64,000 nt of DNA from Frateuria flava. Lineage in GTDB: Bacteria > Pseudomonadota > Gammaproteobacteria > Xanthomonadales > Rhodanobacteraceae. The stretch is taken from positions 1 through 64,000 of the forward strand of contig NZ_JAGJRS010000016.1 of NCBI RefSeq assembly GCF_017837635.1. The letters are read 5' to 3'. A program made the translations under genes and the position numbers. The notes beneath the pieces are model-generated. The model saw only the letters and a list, made by a program, of their open reading frames with translations, was not told where the DNA came from and searched no databases. Shown here one piece after another: positions 7,755 to 15,996 of the stretch. The stretch's first letter is position 1, and each line of letters begins with the position of its first letter.

Positions 7755-9007
7755 TTCCGCAATCGCGGGATCCCGTGCTCGTCGCGCTCTTCCACTGCCA
7801 GCGAGCGCGTGTCCGGATGGGACAGCCGGCCGTCCCGCGGCAGGTCGAGCGTGGCATCGCCGCGGGTGAGCGCCAGCGCGTTGCGGTAACAGCGCTGGGC
7901 CAGCGGAATGTCGCCCTGGCCGATGCAGGCGTCGCCCATCGCTTCCCAGGCGCCGGGGCTGGGTGCGATGGCGAGCGAGCGTTCGAGGTAGGTGCGCGCC
8001 TTGCCCCACAGTTGCTGGCGCACGCACATGCGGCCGAGTGCGAGCAGCAGACCCGGGTCGTTCGGATGGGCGTCGAGCCAGGCTTCGGCGCGGCGCAGAC
8101 GGGTGTCCAGGTCGTCGCCCTCGAGCGTGCCCCAGGTTTCGGCCAGCTGCGGCGACCACTCGCGGCGCAGGGCCGATTCGAGTTCGTCCATCGCGGGCAG
8201 CGCCAGGCCGAAGGCGGCGGCGCGGCGGGCATAAGCGTCGATCACCGCGGGCGCGCGGCGCTGGCCCTTGGGCAGTTGCGACCACAGCGCATTGAGCGCC
8301 TGGCCGTCGGGCGCGGCGAGGAGGGCAGCGACCAGTACCTGGGTTTCCAGCGCAGCGTAGCGCTGCGTGCCGAGCGCGCCGCTCTTCTGCAGCGGCTCCA
8401 GCGCGGCCAGCGCGCGTCGCGGTTCGCCGGCGGCCAGCGCCGCCAGCGCCAGTTCGTGCCAGCCACCGGGGGTGAGGCTGCCGCTGTCGGCTTCCGGGCC
8501 GAGCAGCGCCAGCGCCTCGGCGGGTTTGCCGTCACGGCGCAGCACCCGCGCGCGTACCACGCGCGCTGCCTGCGGCGCGACTTGGCCGGCCCGGTTGAGT
8601 GTTTCCAGCGCGCGCGCCGGTTCACCGCGGCGCGAGGCAGCCTCGGCGGCCGCGACCAGCGCCGGGCCGCGCAATTCATCCAGGCGGGCGGCCCGCTCCA
8701 GGTCGCGCTCGGCTTCGCCATGACGACCTTCCATCAGCGCGACCAGGCCGCCACCCAGGCGTTGGCGGCTGACCCGGCGATGCCGCCGCGACATCGCGCC
8801 GAACGGCCAGCGCGCCAGCCGCCACAGGCCGGCCAGGAGCGCCCAGGCCAGCACCACGATCGCCAGCGCGACGACCACGGTGGTTTCCACGCGCCAGCCG
8901 CGCAGGCGCACCAGCACGTAACCCGGGTCCTCGGCGACCCAGTGCCAGCCGAACGCGGCCAGCGCCGCGACCACGATCAGCAGCAACAGCCAGCGCCAGA
9001 GCTTCAC
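7751..9007 (-). CDS. hemY: HemY, haem-biosynthesis-associated TPR protein
   Basis: A 418-residue inner-membrane protein. Two hydrophobic segments near the N-terminus (about residues 4-22 and 42-64) flank the conserved EDPGYVLVRLRGWRVETT sequence of the HemY N-terminal domain; TPR-like helices fill the rest. HemY homologues are encoded after hemX in many gammaproteobacteria. Their exact step is not settled, but they are associated with porphyrin metabolism. This is the TPR protein of E. coli type, not the Bacillus HemY oxidase. The start is GTG, and the first bases overlap the end of hemX (GTGA). The length is near the usual 390-420. Confidence 0.92.
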   Translation of the reverse strand: MKLWRWLLLLIVVAALAAFGWHWVAEDPGYVLVRLRGWRVETTVVVALAIVVLAWALLAGLWRLARWPFGAMSRRHRRVSRQRLGGGLVALMEGRHGEAERDLERAARLDELRGPALVAAAEAASRRGEPARALETLNRAGQVAPQAARVVRARVLRRDGKPAEALALLGPEADSGSLTPGGWHELALAALAAGEPRRALAALEPLQKSGALGTQRYAALETQVLVAALLAAPDGQALNALWSQLPKGQRRAPAVIDAYARRAAAFGLALPAMDELESALRREWSPQLAETWGTLEGDDLDTRLRRAEAWLDAHPNDPGLLLALGRMCVRQQLWGKARTYLERSLAIAPSPGAWEAMGDACIGQGDIPLAQRCYRNALALTRGDATLDLPRDGRLSHPDTRSLAVEERDEHGIPRLRK

Positions 9008-10083
9008 GGCCGCTGCCCCGTGCTGGCCGCGCGTGCCGGCGTGGCATCGACCGCCTTGAGCGCGTGCACCGCGCGCAGGTTGCGCAGTTCGGCCAGCGCG
9101 GCGCCCAACTGCACCGGCGTGGCGGGTTTGAGCGTCGAGGCGAGATTCGCCAGCTCGGCCTGGACGTGCGCGACGGACGGCTCGGCGGTGTCGAACTGCG
9201 CGGCAATGCTTGCCTGCGCGCGAACGATGGCGGCGTGCACGGCGTCGACGTCGGCGGCCAGCAGCGCGGCCTGCGCCTGGGCCAGGTCGAGCGCGGTCAG
9301 CTCACGCGCGAAGCGCGCATCGGCCACCGCCAGCGGTGCGCCGTTGTCGCGCTGCACGTTGACCACGCTGCCCAGCGCATGGCGGATGCGCGCCCAGGCA
9401 CCGGGGTTGGCCGGTACCGTGGCGGTGTCCTCGCGCTTGAGCGGGAGCGTCCCGACGGCACCACGGAGCTGTTGCAGGGTGTCGATCGCACGGGTGCGCG
9501 GCACGCTCTGCTCCAGCGCCTCGCGCTCGGCGGCGAGGCTCTGGCGCACGCCGGAGAAGGCACCGTCGTTCACCGCGGCGAGTGCCTGGTCGGCCAGTGC
9601 GTAGGCGGTCGCCGCGCCCTGTGCGTCATGGAACAACGCGTAGCGTTGCTGGCCCATGCGCAGCAGGGTTTCGGTTTCGTCCAGCAGCATCGCGTCGTGG
9701 CCCGACAGGCTCTTTTCCGACAGCTTGGCGACCGCGTCCTCCAGGTTTCGCAGGCGCTCGGACTGGCCGAGCATTTCCTCGCGCAGGCTGCGGTTGACCT
9801 GCTCCGCGTCGCCCAGGCGCTGGCGCAGCGAGGAGCGCTCGTCGCCCAGCGTGGTGAGGGTGTCTTCCAGGTGGCCCACGCGCTGGTCGAGGTGGTCGCT
9901 GGCCGCGCCCTGCATCTGCTGCCACTGGCGCCAGGCCACGTAGCCGGCCAGGACCAGCGCGAGCAGGCCGATCAGCAGCGCGAGGGCGAGCGTGCCACCG
10001 CGGCGTGGGGCGGGCGCGGGACGCGGGGCGGCGGCCGGAACCGGCGCGGCGGGACGATCGAAAGCGAGGTCGTCTTGGTTCAT
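9004..10083 (-). CDS. hemX: HemX family membrane protein
   Basis: A 359-residue protein with a proline/alanine-rich cytoplasmic start (residues 10-30), one membrane segment at about 33-52 (TLALALLIGLLALVLAGYVA), and then a coiled-coil and helical periplasmic region rich in Gln, Glu and Arg. It is typical of HemX, annotated in many genomes as a uroporphyrinogen-III methyltransferase-like protein although no methyltransferase domain is visible. The ATG at 10083 removes an upstream Arg-rich extension. It overlaps hemY by four bases. hemD lies 159 bp upstream, separated by a palindromic repeat remnant. Confidence 0.9.
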   Translation of the reverse strand: MNQDDLAFDRPAAPVPAAAPRPAPAPRRGGTLALALLIGLLALVLAGYVAWRQWQQMQGAASDHLDQRVGHLEDTLTTLGDERSSLRQRLGDAEQVNRSLREEMLGQSERLRNLEDAVAKLSEKSLSGHDAMLLDETETLLRMGQQRYALFHDAQGAATAYALADQALAAVNDGAFSGVRQSLAAEREALEQSVPRTRAIDTLQQLRGAVGTLPLKREDTATVPANPGAWARIRHALGSVVNVQRDNGAPLAVADARFARELTALDLAQAQAALLAADVDAVHAAIVRAQASIAAQFDTAEPSVAHVQAELANLASTLKPATPVQLGAALAELRNLRAVHALKAVDATPARAASTGQRP

Positions 10084-10148
10084 GCGCGCCATGCTAGCAG
10101 GCCGCTTGGCGGGGTTCGCATGACCCGTGTGAAGCCGTCGGCGGCCAG

Positions 10149-10242
10149 GGCTGGAGCGCACTCGGCGCGCGACCGCGACGCGCGGCAGGCCGGCTCCGGG
10201 CCCTGTGCATGGCGGTCGCGCACAGGGTTCGCTCCTGCAGGG
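10149..10242. repeat. REP-type element, degenerate copy
   Basis: The right arm (about 10211-10242) contains GGTCGCGCACAGGG followed by GCTCCTGCA. A degenerate left arm at about 10149-10178 carries CTGGAGCGCA and GCGCGACCGC. It matches the perfect inverted repeats at 15880-15964 and 59694-59756. Here it fills most of the hemD-hemX gap. Confidence 0.65.
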
Positions 10243-10995
10243 TCAGCGGGAGGCGCTGAGGAGATCGGCGGGCATCGCCGAGGGGGCGCGACGGATGTGG
10301 CGGAAGCCCGCCTCGCGCGCGGCGGCCTGCAGGCGCTCGCTGCTGACCACGGCGACGGCGTGGCACAGACGCGCCCACGCATCCGGCGGCAGGCCCGCAT
10401 GCAGGTTCGCAAGCGCCTGCGCGCTGGACAGCAGCACGCGGGCGCCCGGGCGCAGTTGCCGTACCGCCTCGACGTGCCGGCGGTCCAGCCGCGGCGCGGT
10501 GCGCCGATAGACCCACACTTCGCGCAGCCGCGCGCCGCCATCGAGCAGACGTTGCTGCAACAGGCCGCGGCCGCCGGAGGCGCCGATCAGCGCCACGCCG
10601 CGACCCTGCACATCACGCAGCGCGGGCAGGTCGAGCAGGCCTTCGCTGTCCTGCTGCCGCGTGGGCGCCTGCACGGCAAGGCCATGGCGCCGCAACGCGG
10701 CGGCGGTGCCCTGCCCGACCGCCAGCACCGAAGCGCGCGTGCGCAACGGCGCCAGCGCGGCAGCGAAGCGCACCGCGGCGGGGCTGGTGAACAGCAGCAG
10801 GTCGTCCTGGCGCAGGGCCTCGCGCAACGCCGCGCGCGCGCCGTCCTCGCCCGCGCGCAACGCCAGCCCGGGCAGCAGCAGCGGCACCCCGCCGCGTGCG
10901 CGCACCTGGCGCGCGAAGGCCGAGGCGGTGCCGGCAGGACGGGTGATCACGATCACGCGGCCGTCGAGCCCGCCGGAGGAGGAAGCGTGTGGCAC
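10243..10995 (-). CDS. hemD: uroporphyrinogen-III synthase
   Basis: A 250-residue cytoplasmic enzyme that cyclises hydroxymethylbilane to uroporphyrinogen III. It has the two-domain HemD pattern: RVIVITRPAGTASAFARQV near the N-terminus, LLLFTSPAAVRFAAA (the region of the conserved TSxxAV motif), a VLAVGQGTAAALRRHG motif and VYRRTAP in the second half. HemD is poorly conserved, so the identification rests on these motifs, the length and its place before hemX and hemY. The GTG at 10995 was chosen because the only longer starts give an atypical extension; the divergent thioesterase gene begins 81 bp away. Confidence 0.88.
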   Translation of the reverse strand: MPHASSSGGLDGRVIVITRPAGTASAFARQVRARGGVPLLLPGLALRAGEDGARAALREALRQDDLLLFTSPAAVRFAAALAPLRTRASVLAVGQGTAAALRRHGLAVQAPTRQQDSEGLLDLPALRDVQGRGVALIGASGGRGLLQQRLLDGGARLREVWVYRRTAPRLDRRHVEAVRQLRPGARVLLSSAQALANLHAGLPPDAWARLCHAVAVVSSERLQAAAREAGFRHIRRAPSAMPADLLSASR

Positions 10996-11076
10996 CGCGT
11001 GGGCCCATGCAGCCGGAACAGGCGGGCAGTGTAAGCCGCTCGCTACACTTGCCGCTTTCCCTCCCCGTGTCGAACC

Positions 11077-11553
11077 GTGACTGCCGATTCCCGACTGCTT
11101 GCCGACGAACTGATTAGCTTCATCCGCGACAAGATCCCGCTTGCCCGCGCCATGGACCTGCGCCTGCACCGCTACGACGCGGAGCGCCTCGCGCTGGCCG
11201 CGCCGCTGGCGCCCAACGTGAACGACAAGGGCTGCGCCTTCGGCGGCAGCCTGGCCAGCGTGATGACACTCGCCGGCTGGGCACTGGTGGAGCTCGAACT
11301 GAAGCGGCGCGGCGAGGACTGCGACGTGTTCGTCGGCGACTCGCAGGTGCGCTACCTGGAGCCGGTGTGGGACGACTTCCGCGCCGAGGCGCGACTGGCC
11401 GAGGATGCGGACTTCGCGACGTTCTTCGCCACGCTCGCCGAGCGCGGCAAGGCGCGCATCGACGTGCGCTGCGAAGTACCCGGCAGTGGCGCTCGCCCGG
11501 CTGCCACGCTGCAGGCCCGCTTCGTCGCCAAGCGGCGCGCTGGGGCACAATGA
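11077..11553 (+). CDS. YiiD C-terminal-type hotdog thioesterase
   Basis: A 158-residue protein of the hotdog fold, resembling the C-terminal thioesterase domain of E. coli YiiD (TIGR02447). Signature pieces are IPLARAMDLRL at about residue 20, the central NDKGCAFGGSLASVM (the hotdog helix), and VGDSQVRYLEPV. It probably hydrolyses an acyl-CoA or acyl-carrier thioester; the substrate is unknown. It has only the thioesterase domain, without the YiiD acetyltransferase half. The start is GTG. It is divergent from hemD and is followed after 27 bp by a lipoprotein gene, so the two may form a short operon. Confidence 0.85.
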   Translation: MTADSRLLADELISFIRDKIPLARAMDLRLHRYDAERLALAAPLAPNVNDKGCAFGGSLASVMTLAGWALVELELKRRGEDCDVFVGDSQVRYLEPVWDDFRAEARLAEDADFATFFATLAERGKARIDVRCEVPGSGARPAATLQARFVAKRRAGAQ

Positions 11554-11580
11554 CATCCTGTTTCCGTAAGGGGATCGTCC

Positions 11581-11994
11581 ATGCGTCGCTATCTGTTCCC
11601 GCTGCTCGCGCTCGTCGCGATGCTCTGCGCCGGCTGCGCCACCGACCAGCGCAACCAGGCGCTGGTCACCACGCTCAATGCCTACGCCAGCACGTTGCGC
11701 TGGGGCGACTTCCGGAGCGCGCAACAGTTCATCGACCCGAAGGTGCGCGAGGCCAATCCGGTCAGTTCGCTGGATCTGGCGCGTTACGAGCAGGTGCGCG
11801 TGACCGGTTACGACGAGGGCGCCGGTCCCGTGCCCGACGGCGAGAACCAGGTGCGGCAGGTGGTGCAGATCAGCCTGGTCAACGTGAACACACAGTCCGA
11901 GCGGACCGTGGTCGATCGGCAGAGCTGGCGTTACGACGCGCAGAAGAAGCGCTGGTGGCTGATGAGCGGGTTGCCGGATATCACGCGGGAATAG
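11581..11994 (+). CDS. small lipoprotein, unknown function
   Basis: A 137-residue predicted lipoprotein. The signal peptide ends in the lipobox LCAGC with the lipid cysteine at residue 19. The mature part contains TLNAYASTLRWGDF and ends with RYDAQKKRWWLMSGLPDI, reminiscent of small conserved lipoproteins of the Xanthomonadales but with no function I can name. An AAGGGGA ribosome-binding site precedes the ATG. It follows the thioesterase gene closely. Confidence 0.8.
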   Translation: MRRYLFPLLALVAMLCAGCATDQRNQALVTTLNAYASTLRWGDFRSAQQFIDPKVREANPVSSLDLARYEQVRVTGYDEGAGPVPDGENQVRQVVQISLVNVNTQSERTVVDRQSWRYDAQKKRWWLMSGLPDITRE

Positions 11995-12006
11995 GTGTTC
12001 GGCGGC

Positions 12007-12071
12007 CTCTCCCGGTCATGACCGGGGGAGAGCTCTGGAGTGGGGGGCCTTAGCGGAGCCCCCCCAGAGCT
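12007..12071. other. two strong hairpins after lipoprotein gene
   Basis: The first hairpin, 12007-12032, is CTCtCCCGGTCATGACCGGG with near-perfect symmetry. The second, 12031-12071, pairs AGCTCTGG with CCAGAGCT outside and GGGGGC with GCCCCC inside, around a short loop. They follow the lipoprotein stop at 11994 and may end its transcript, but no T-run follows, so this is not a classical intrinsic terminator. Confidence 0.55.
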
Positions 12072-12106
12072 GTCGCTCCACCGACCTTCCCCGCGAGCCC
12101 CGGCCC

Positions 12107-12140
12107 CTCACCCAAACCCTCTCCCCGGCGGGGAGAGGGC
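12107..12140. repeat. CCCTCTCCCC palindrome (family B), single copy
   Basis: A single dispersed copy of the palindrome forming the tandem block at 2795-3515: a CCCCTCACCC lead followed by CCCTCTCCCCGG and CGGGGAGAGGG. It lies between the lipoprotein and the rhodanese-fold gene. Confidence 0.75.
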
Positions 12141-12162
12141 TTCAGAGCGCGAGGGGCGACCT

Positions 12163-12191
12163 TTGCGCCTGCTCGTGCAGTCCCGGATAAT
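12163..12191 (+). promoter_or_regulatory. putative sigma-70 promoter
   Basis: TTGCGC (12163-12168), a 17-bp spacer, and GATAAT (12186-12191) lie 30 bp before the ATG at 12222. The -10 box is good and the -35 moderate. Prediction by eye only. Confidence 0.45.
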
Positions 12192-12221
12192 CGCCGGTTT
12201 GCGCATCCGGCCAGACCCGCC

Positions 12222-12665
12222 ATGAACGACTTCCTGCACAAGCTCCCCACCTTCGTGGGCAACCACCTCGCGCTGTCGGCGTTGTTCGTGATCATCCTGC
12301 TCGCGCTGGTGGCGATGGAGTTCGGTCGCCTGCTGCGCAAGTACAAGGAGCTGACCCCGGGCGGGCTGACCCTGCTGATCAACCGCGAGACCCCCCTGCT
12401 GGTGGACCTGTCCGCCCGCGCCGATTTCGAGAAGATGCACGTGCCCGGCGCGCGCCACGTGCTGCCCAGCCAGTTCGACCCCGAACACAAGGACCTGGCC
12501 AAGGCCAGGGACCTTCCGGTGGTGGTGATGGACAAGGACGGCCGCGGCTCCGACAAGGCCGCGCAGCGGCTGGTCAAGGCCGGCTTCACCAGGGTCTACA
12601 CCCTCGGTGGCGGCGTGCTGGCCTGGCAGCAGGCGCAGCTGCCGCTGGCCAAGGGCAACAAGTAA
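12222..12665 (+). CDS. membrane-anchored rhodanese-fold protein (YibN-like)
   Basis: A 147-residue protein with one N-terminal membrane segment (about residues 17-34) and a rhodanese-like domain (about 48-142): LLVDLSARADFEKMHVPGARHV, then the VVMDKDGRGS loop. The loop position that holds the sulfur-carrying cysteine in active rhodaneses is aspartate here, and there is no cysteine in the loop, so sulfurtransferase activity is unlikely. Size and layout match E. coli YibN, which also lacks a typical active-site loop. Its biological role is unknown. It stands alone, not next to secB or grxC. Confidence 0.85.
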   Translation: MNDFLHKLPTFVGNHLALSALFVIILLALVAMEFGRLLRKYKELTPGGLTLLINRETPLLVDLSARADFEKMHVPGARHVLPSQFDPEHKDLAKARDLPVVVMDKDGRGSDKAAQRLVKAGFTRVYTLGGGVLAWQQAQLPLAKGNK

Positions 12666-12683
12666 CCCGGGACGGCTGGCCGT

Positions 12684-13739
12684 CTATCCGCCGATCCCGG
12701 CGCGGCCGGCCAGGATCTGCGCCAGCACATCGGGCGCGTATTCGAACGAATCGAAATAGAGCCGCTCGTCGGGCAGCCCGGCCTCGGCGAAGGTCTGCCG
12801 GCCGGCGTCGATCATCGCCGGCGGACCGCTCATGTAAACCTCGTGGCCGGACAGGTCCGGCTGGTCCTCCAGCACCGCCTCGTGCACCAGGCCGGCGCGC
12901 ACGCCCGAGGCGGCGGCCTGCTCGGGGTCGGACAGGACCGGGTGGAAGGCAAGGTTCGGCGCCTCGCGCGCCCAGCGCTCGGCGAGTCCGCGCAGGTACA
13001 GGTCACCGGCGCTGCGCGCGCCCCAGTACAACGCCATCGGCCGGCGCGTGGGCAGCGCCAGGAAATGCTCGACGATCGCCTTGACCGGCGCGAAGCCGGT
13101 GCCGCCGGCCATGAACACCATCGGCCGCTCCGAGTCCTCGCGCGGCACGAAGGTGCCCAGTGGCCCCTCGACGTGCAGCCGCGCGCCGATCGCCAGGCCC
13201 TCGTGCACCCAGGACGTGAAGCCGCCGCCGGCGACGTGCCGCACGTGCAGCTCGATGCTGCCGTCCGGCTTCGGTCCGCTGGCGATCGAGAACGGCCGGC
13301 GCCTGCGCTCCTCCAGCAGCACGTCCAGGTACTGGCCCGGCAGCCAGTTGAGCGGTTTCTGGCCGGCCACGGGACGCAGCACCAGACCGGTGACGTCCGG
13401 CGCCAGCGATTGCTTGCCGGTCACCTCGACGGTGAGGCGGCGGCGCGCGATGTCTTCCACCGAAGTGACCTCGCGCGCGGCGATGGTCAGGTCGCTGGCC
13501 GGCACCGCCTGGCACAGCAGGATCGCGTGGCGCGCCATCGCGCTGCCGCTCAGCGCGACCGGCGGATTGCGCGGATAGCCGCACTCGCCGGCCAGCAGGG
13601 TGGCCTTGCAACTGCCGCAGACGCCGGCGCGACATGAATACGGCAGCGCGATGCCGGCGCGCTGCGCCGCTTCGAGCACGGTTTCGCCCGGCGCGGCGGG
13701 AAAGGTGCGGCCGGAGTTCTGGAGGGTGATGGTGAACAC
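12684..13739 (-). CDS. 2Fe-2S ferredoxin / FAD reductase fusion
   Basis: A 351-residue electron-transfer protein. An N-terminal plant-type ferredoxin domain (about 1-90) carries the cluster motif CRAGVCGSC plus a later single Cys (ILLCQ). It is followed by an FAD-binding barrel with RPFSIAS (RxYS-type) at about 140 and an NAD(P)-binding lobe with GGTGFAPVKAI and a late YMSGPPAMI. This order matches CDP-6-deoxy-delta-3,4-glucoseen reductase (AscD/RfbI) and oxygenase reductases (BenC-like). With no sugar-modification or oxygenase genes nearby, the partner is unknown. I favour a GTG start at 13739, which gives the usual ferredoxin N-terminus; a TTG at 13775 is possible. It is divergent from the thioesterase gene. 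Confidence 0.85.
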   Translation of the reverse strand: MFTITLQNSGRTFPAAPGETVLEAAQRAGIALPYSCRAGVCGSCKATLLAGECGYPRNPPVALSGSAMARHAILLCQAVPASDLTIAAREVTSVEDIARRRLTVEVTGKQSLAPDVTGLVLRPVAGQKPLNWLPGQYLDVLLEERRRRPFSIASGPKPDGSIELHVRHVAGGGFTSWVHEGLAIGARLHVEGPLGTFVPREDSERPMVFMAGGTGFAPVKAIVEHFLALPTRRPMALYWGARSAGDLYLRGLAERWAREAPNLAFHPVLSDPEQAAASGVRAGLVHEAVLEDQPDLSGHEVYMSGPPAMIDAGRQTFAEAGLPDERLYFDSFEYAPDVLAQILAGRAGIGG

Positions 13740-13805
13740 CCGCGCATTGTCGCCGCGAGGGCCGTGGACGGACAATGCATGCTTTCCCTGGCGCGGCACG
13801 TTCCC

Positions 13806-14243
13806 ATGGCGATCTGGAAGCAGGCACCCGACCTCGAGCGCATCAACGCGTGGAGCGACAACACGCTGATGCAGGTGCTCGGCATCCGCTTCACGGCGAT
13901 CGGCGAGGACTGGCTCGCCGGCACGATGCCGGTGGATGCGCGCACGCACCAGCCGTTCGGGCTGCTGCACGGTGGCGCCTCGGTGGCGCTGGCCGAGACG
14001 CTGGGCAGCACCGGGGCGCTGCTGACGCTCGACCCGGAGCGGGAGGTGGCGGTCGGGCTGGACATCAATGCCAACCACGTGCGCGGCGCGCGTTCGGGCG
14101 TGGTCACCGGGACGGCAAAGGCGCTCCACCTGGGCCGCTCGACGCAGGTGTGGGAGATTCGCATCGCGAACGAGGAAGGCGCGCTGGTGTGCATCTCGCG
14201 GTTGACCATGGCGGTGGTGCCGCGGCGGGCGGTGGTGCGGTGA
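13806..14243 (+). CDS. hotdog acyl-CoA thioesterase, YdiI/MenI-like
   Basis: A 145-residue hotdog thioesterase closely resembling E. coli YdiI (MenI) and EntH. Shared stretches include TMPVDARTHQPFGLLHGGAS and GLDINANHVRGAR, with HGG at about 55-57 and the catalytic-type Glu at residue 64. YdiI hydrolyses 1,4-dihydroxy-2-naphthoyl-CoA; no menaquinone genes are nearby, and most Xanthomonadales use ubiquinone, so the substrate here is more likely another aromatic or acyl CoA. The ATG at 13806 matches the family start MxIWK. It is transcribed away from the ferredoxin-reductase gene across a 66-bp gap. Confidence 0.9.
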   Translation: MAIWKQAPDLERINAWSDNTLMQVLGIRFTAIGEDWLAGTMPVDARTHQPFGLLHGGASVALAETLGSTGALLTLDPEREVAVGLDINANHVRGARSGVVTGTAKALHLGRSTQVWEIRIANEEGALVCISRLTMAVVPRRAVVR

Positions 14244-14269
14244 GCTGCGGACCGGCCCACACGCGCTTT

Positions 14270-14305
14270 GCTCCCTCTCCCCTGCGGGCGCAGGGTCGGG
14301 GTGAG
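14270..14305. repeat. family B palindrome, single copy
   Basis: A degenerate copy of the CCCTCTCCCC repeat with the typical TCGGGGTGAGGGG tail, directly after the thioesterase stop. Confidence 0.6.
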
Positions 14306-14424
14306 GGGCCGTGGCTCGCCGGGAAAGCCTCCCGACGCGTGCAAAGCAAGACCTCGCCCTTGCGGAGCCTTTCCGCCGGGACGGCCCCCGACCCTCGCAC
14401 CGGCCGGAAGAGCGGGCCAGGCGC

Positions 14425-15369
14425 ATGATCGCGGCCCCCTACGCCAACCTCACCCCCGACCTCGTGCTCGACGCCGTCGGCGCCTGCGGCCTGTGGCCGG
14501 ATGGCCGGCTGCTGGCGCTCAACAGCTACGAGAACCGTGTCTGGCAGGTCGGCATCGAGGACCAGGCGCCGGTGATCGCCAAGTTCTACCGGCCCGGGCG
14601 CTGGAGCGACCAAGCCATCGCCGAGGAGCACTCCTTCGCGCTGGAACTGGCCGCCGACGAACTGCCGGTGGTCGCGCCACTCATCTTCGACGGCCGCACC
14701 CTGCTCGATCACGCCGGCTACCGCTACGCGCTCTACCCGCGCCGTGGCGGCCGCGCGCCCTCGCTGGAATCAGCCGAGCAGCTGGAGTGGCTGGGGCGCC
14801 TGATCGCGCGCCTGCATGCGGTCGGCTCACGTTCGCCATTCGACCACCGCGAGCGTATCGACCGGGCCACGCTGATCGAGCGCCCCGCGCAGGCGGTGCT
14901 GGCCTCGCCCCTGCTGCCGTCCCACCTCGCCGAGGCCTACCGCACCGCCGTGCGCCAGCTCGACGAAGCGGTGGCCGCCCGCCAGGACGCGGTCGGTCCC
15001 GTACGCGCCCTACGGCTGCATGGCGACTGCCATCCGGGCAACCTGCTGTGGACCGATGCCGGCCCGCACTTCGTCGACCTGGACGACGCCCGCACCGGTC
15101 CGGCGGTGCAGGACCTGTGGATGCTCGCGCACGACGATGCGGCGATGGATGCGCTGCTGGCGGGCTACACGGCCATGCGCGATTTCGACCCCGCCGAGCT
15201 CGCGCTGGTCCCCGCCCTGCGCGCCATGCGCCAGGTGCACCATGCCGGCTGGATCGCGCAGCGCTGGGCCGACCCGGCGTTCCCGGCCGCGTTCCCGTTC
15301 GCGGCCGAACCACGCTGGTGGGAGCAACACGTCGCCGACCTGCACGAACTGATCGACACGCTGGACTGA
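14425..15369 (+). CDS. srkA: stress response kinase A (SrkA/YihE)
   Basis: A 314-residue Ser/Thr kinase of the phosphotransferase (APH/HSR) fold. The N-lobe has NSYENRVWQVG and VIAKFYRPGRWS, the ATP-binding region. The catalytic loop is LHGDCHPGNLLW, followed by the metal site FVDLDDA. SrkA in E. coli (beside dsbA) counteracts programmed death under stress. The ATG at 14425 was chosen because it fits the family start; the longer frame only adds Arg-rich residues. Its neighbours are unrelated, and no dsbA is adjacent here. Confidence 0.9.
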   Translation: MIAAPYANLTPDLVLDAVGACGLWPDGRLLALNSYENRVWQVGIEDQAPVIAKFYRPGRWSDQAIAEEHSFALELAADELPVVAPLIFDGRTLLDHAGYRYALYPRRGGRAPSLESAEQLEWLGRLIARLHAVGSRSPFDHRERIDRATLIERPAQAVLASPLLPSHLAEAYRTAVRQLDEAVAARQDAVGPVRALRLHGDCHPGNLLWTDAGPHFVDLDDARTGPAVQDLWMLAHDDAAMDALLAGYTAMRDFDPAELALVPALRAMRQVHHAGWIAQRWADPAFPAAFPFAAEPRWWEQHVADLHELIDTLD

Positions 15370-15438
15370 AGTCGCACACGCTGCGCCGCAAACACGGCAC
15401 ACTCCGCGCTTTCGTCCACGGTGCACGGAACCTCTTCA

Positions 15439-15873
15439 ATGCGCAGTTTCCTCTTCCGCCTGATCGGCATCCTCGAAATCGCCGGTGGCCTGTACGGCGC
15501 CGCGGGCGCGCTGCGCCGCCTGCTGGGGATGGGCTCGACCTTCGACATGCTGCACGCGCTGCTGGCGCTGATCGCCTTCGGCTTCGTGCTGCTGGCAGGC
15601 GTGTGGCTGGTCGAGGGGAGCGATCGCGGCGTGGCGTTTTCGCGCGTGGCGCAACTGCTGCAGCTGCCGCTGATCGCCACGCCGGTGTTCAGCTATGCGT
15701 TGCACGCGGGGGCCTTCCTCAACATCCACACCACCTTCCACCTGGCGCGGCCGTGGCTGGACTGGCACTTCGGCACGCAGGGCTTCGTGCTGGCGGTGGC
15801 CGGGCCGTCGGTGTCGCGCATCGGCGTGAACCTGCTGGCGGTGGTGTCCTGGCTGATCCTCAAGCTGCGCTAG
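15439..15873 (+). CDS. small four-helix membrane protein, unknown
   Basis: A 144-residue, mostly hydrophobic protein with about four membrane segments (residues roughly 5-30, 37-58, 68-92 and 108-140). No catalytic motif is visible. The ATG at 15439 was preferred to a GTG six codons upstream because it starts directly before the first helix. It lies 70 bp after srkA on the same strand. I cannot assign a function. Confidence 0.65.
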   Translation: MRSFLFRLIGILEIAGGLYGAAGALRRLLGMGSTFDMLHALLALIAFGFVLLAGVWLVEGSDRGVAFSRVAQLLQLPLIATPVFSYALHAGAFLNIHTTFHLARPWLDWHFGTQGFVLAVAGPSVSRIGVNLLAVVSWLILKLR

Positions 15874-15879
15874 CCGGAT

Positions 15880-15964
15880 TGCAGGAGCGCCCTTGGGCGC
15901 GACCGCCATGTCCGGCGGCAACGCAACTTGCCGCATGGCGGTCGCGCCCAAGGGCGCTCCTGCA
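15880..15964. repeat. REP-type inverted repeat, perfect 31-bp arms
   Basis: The left arm (15880-15910) starts TGCAGGAGCGCCCTTGGGCG and the right arm (15934-15964) is its exact reverse complement. The 23-bp loop contains a smaller nested stem, CGGCAA with TTGCCG. It lies just after a stop codon and before an rRNA methyltransferase gene. It is the same family as 59694-59756 and 10149-10242. Confidence 0.9.
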
Positions 15965-15996
15965 GGTGTCGTGGGCGGTGCCGGTATCATGGCCGG

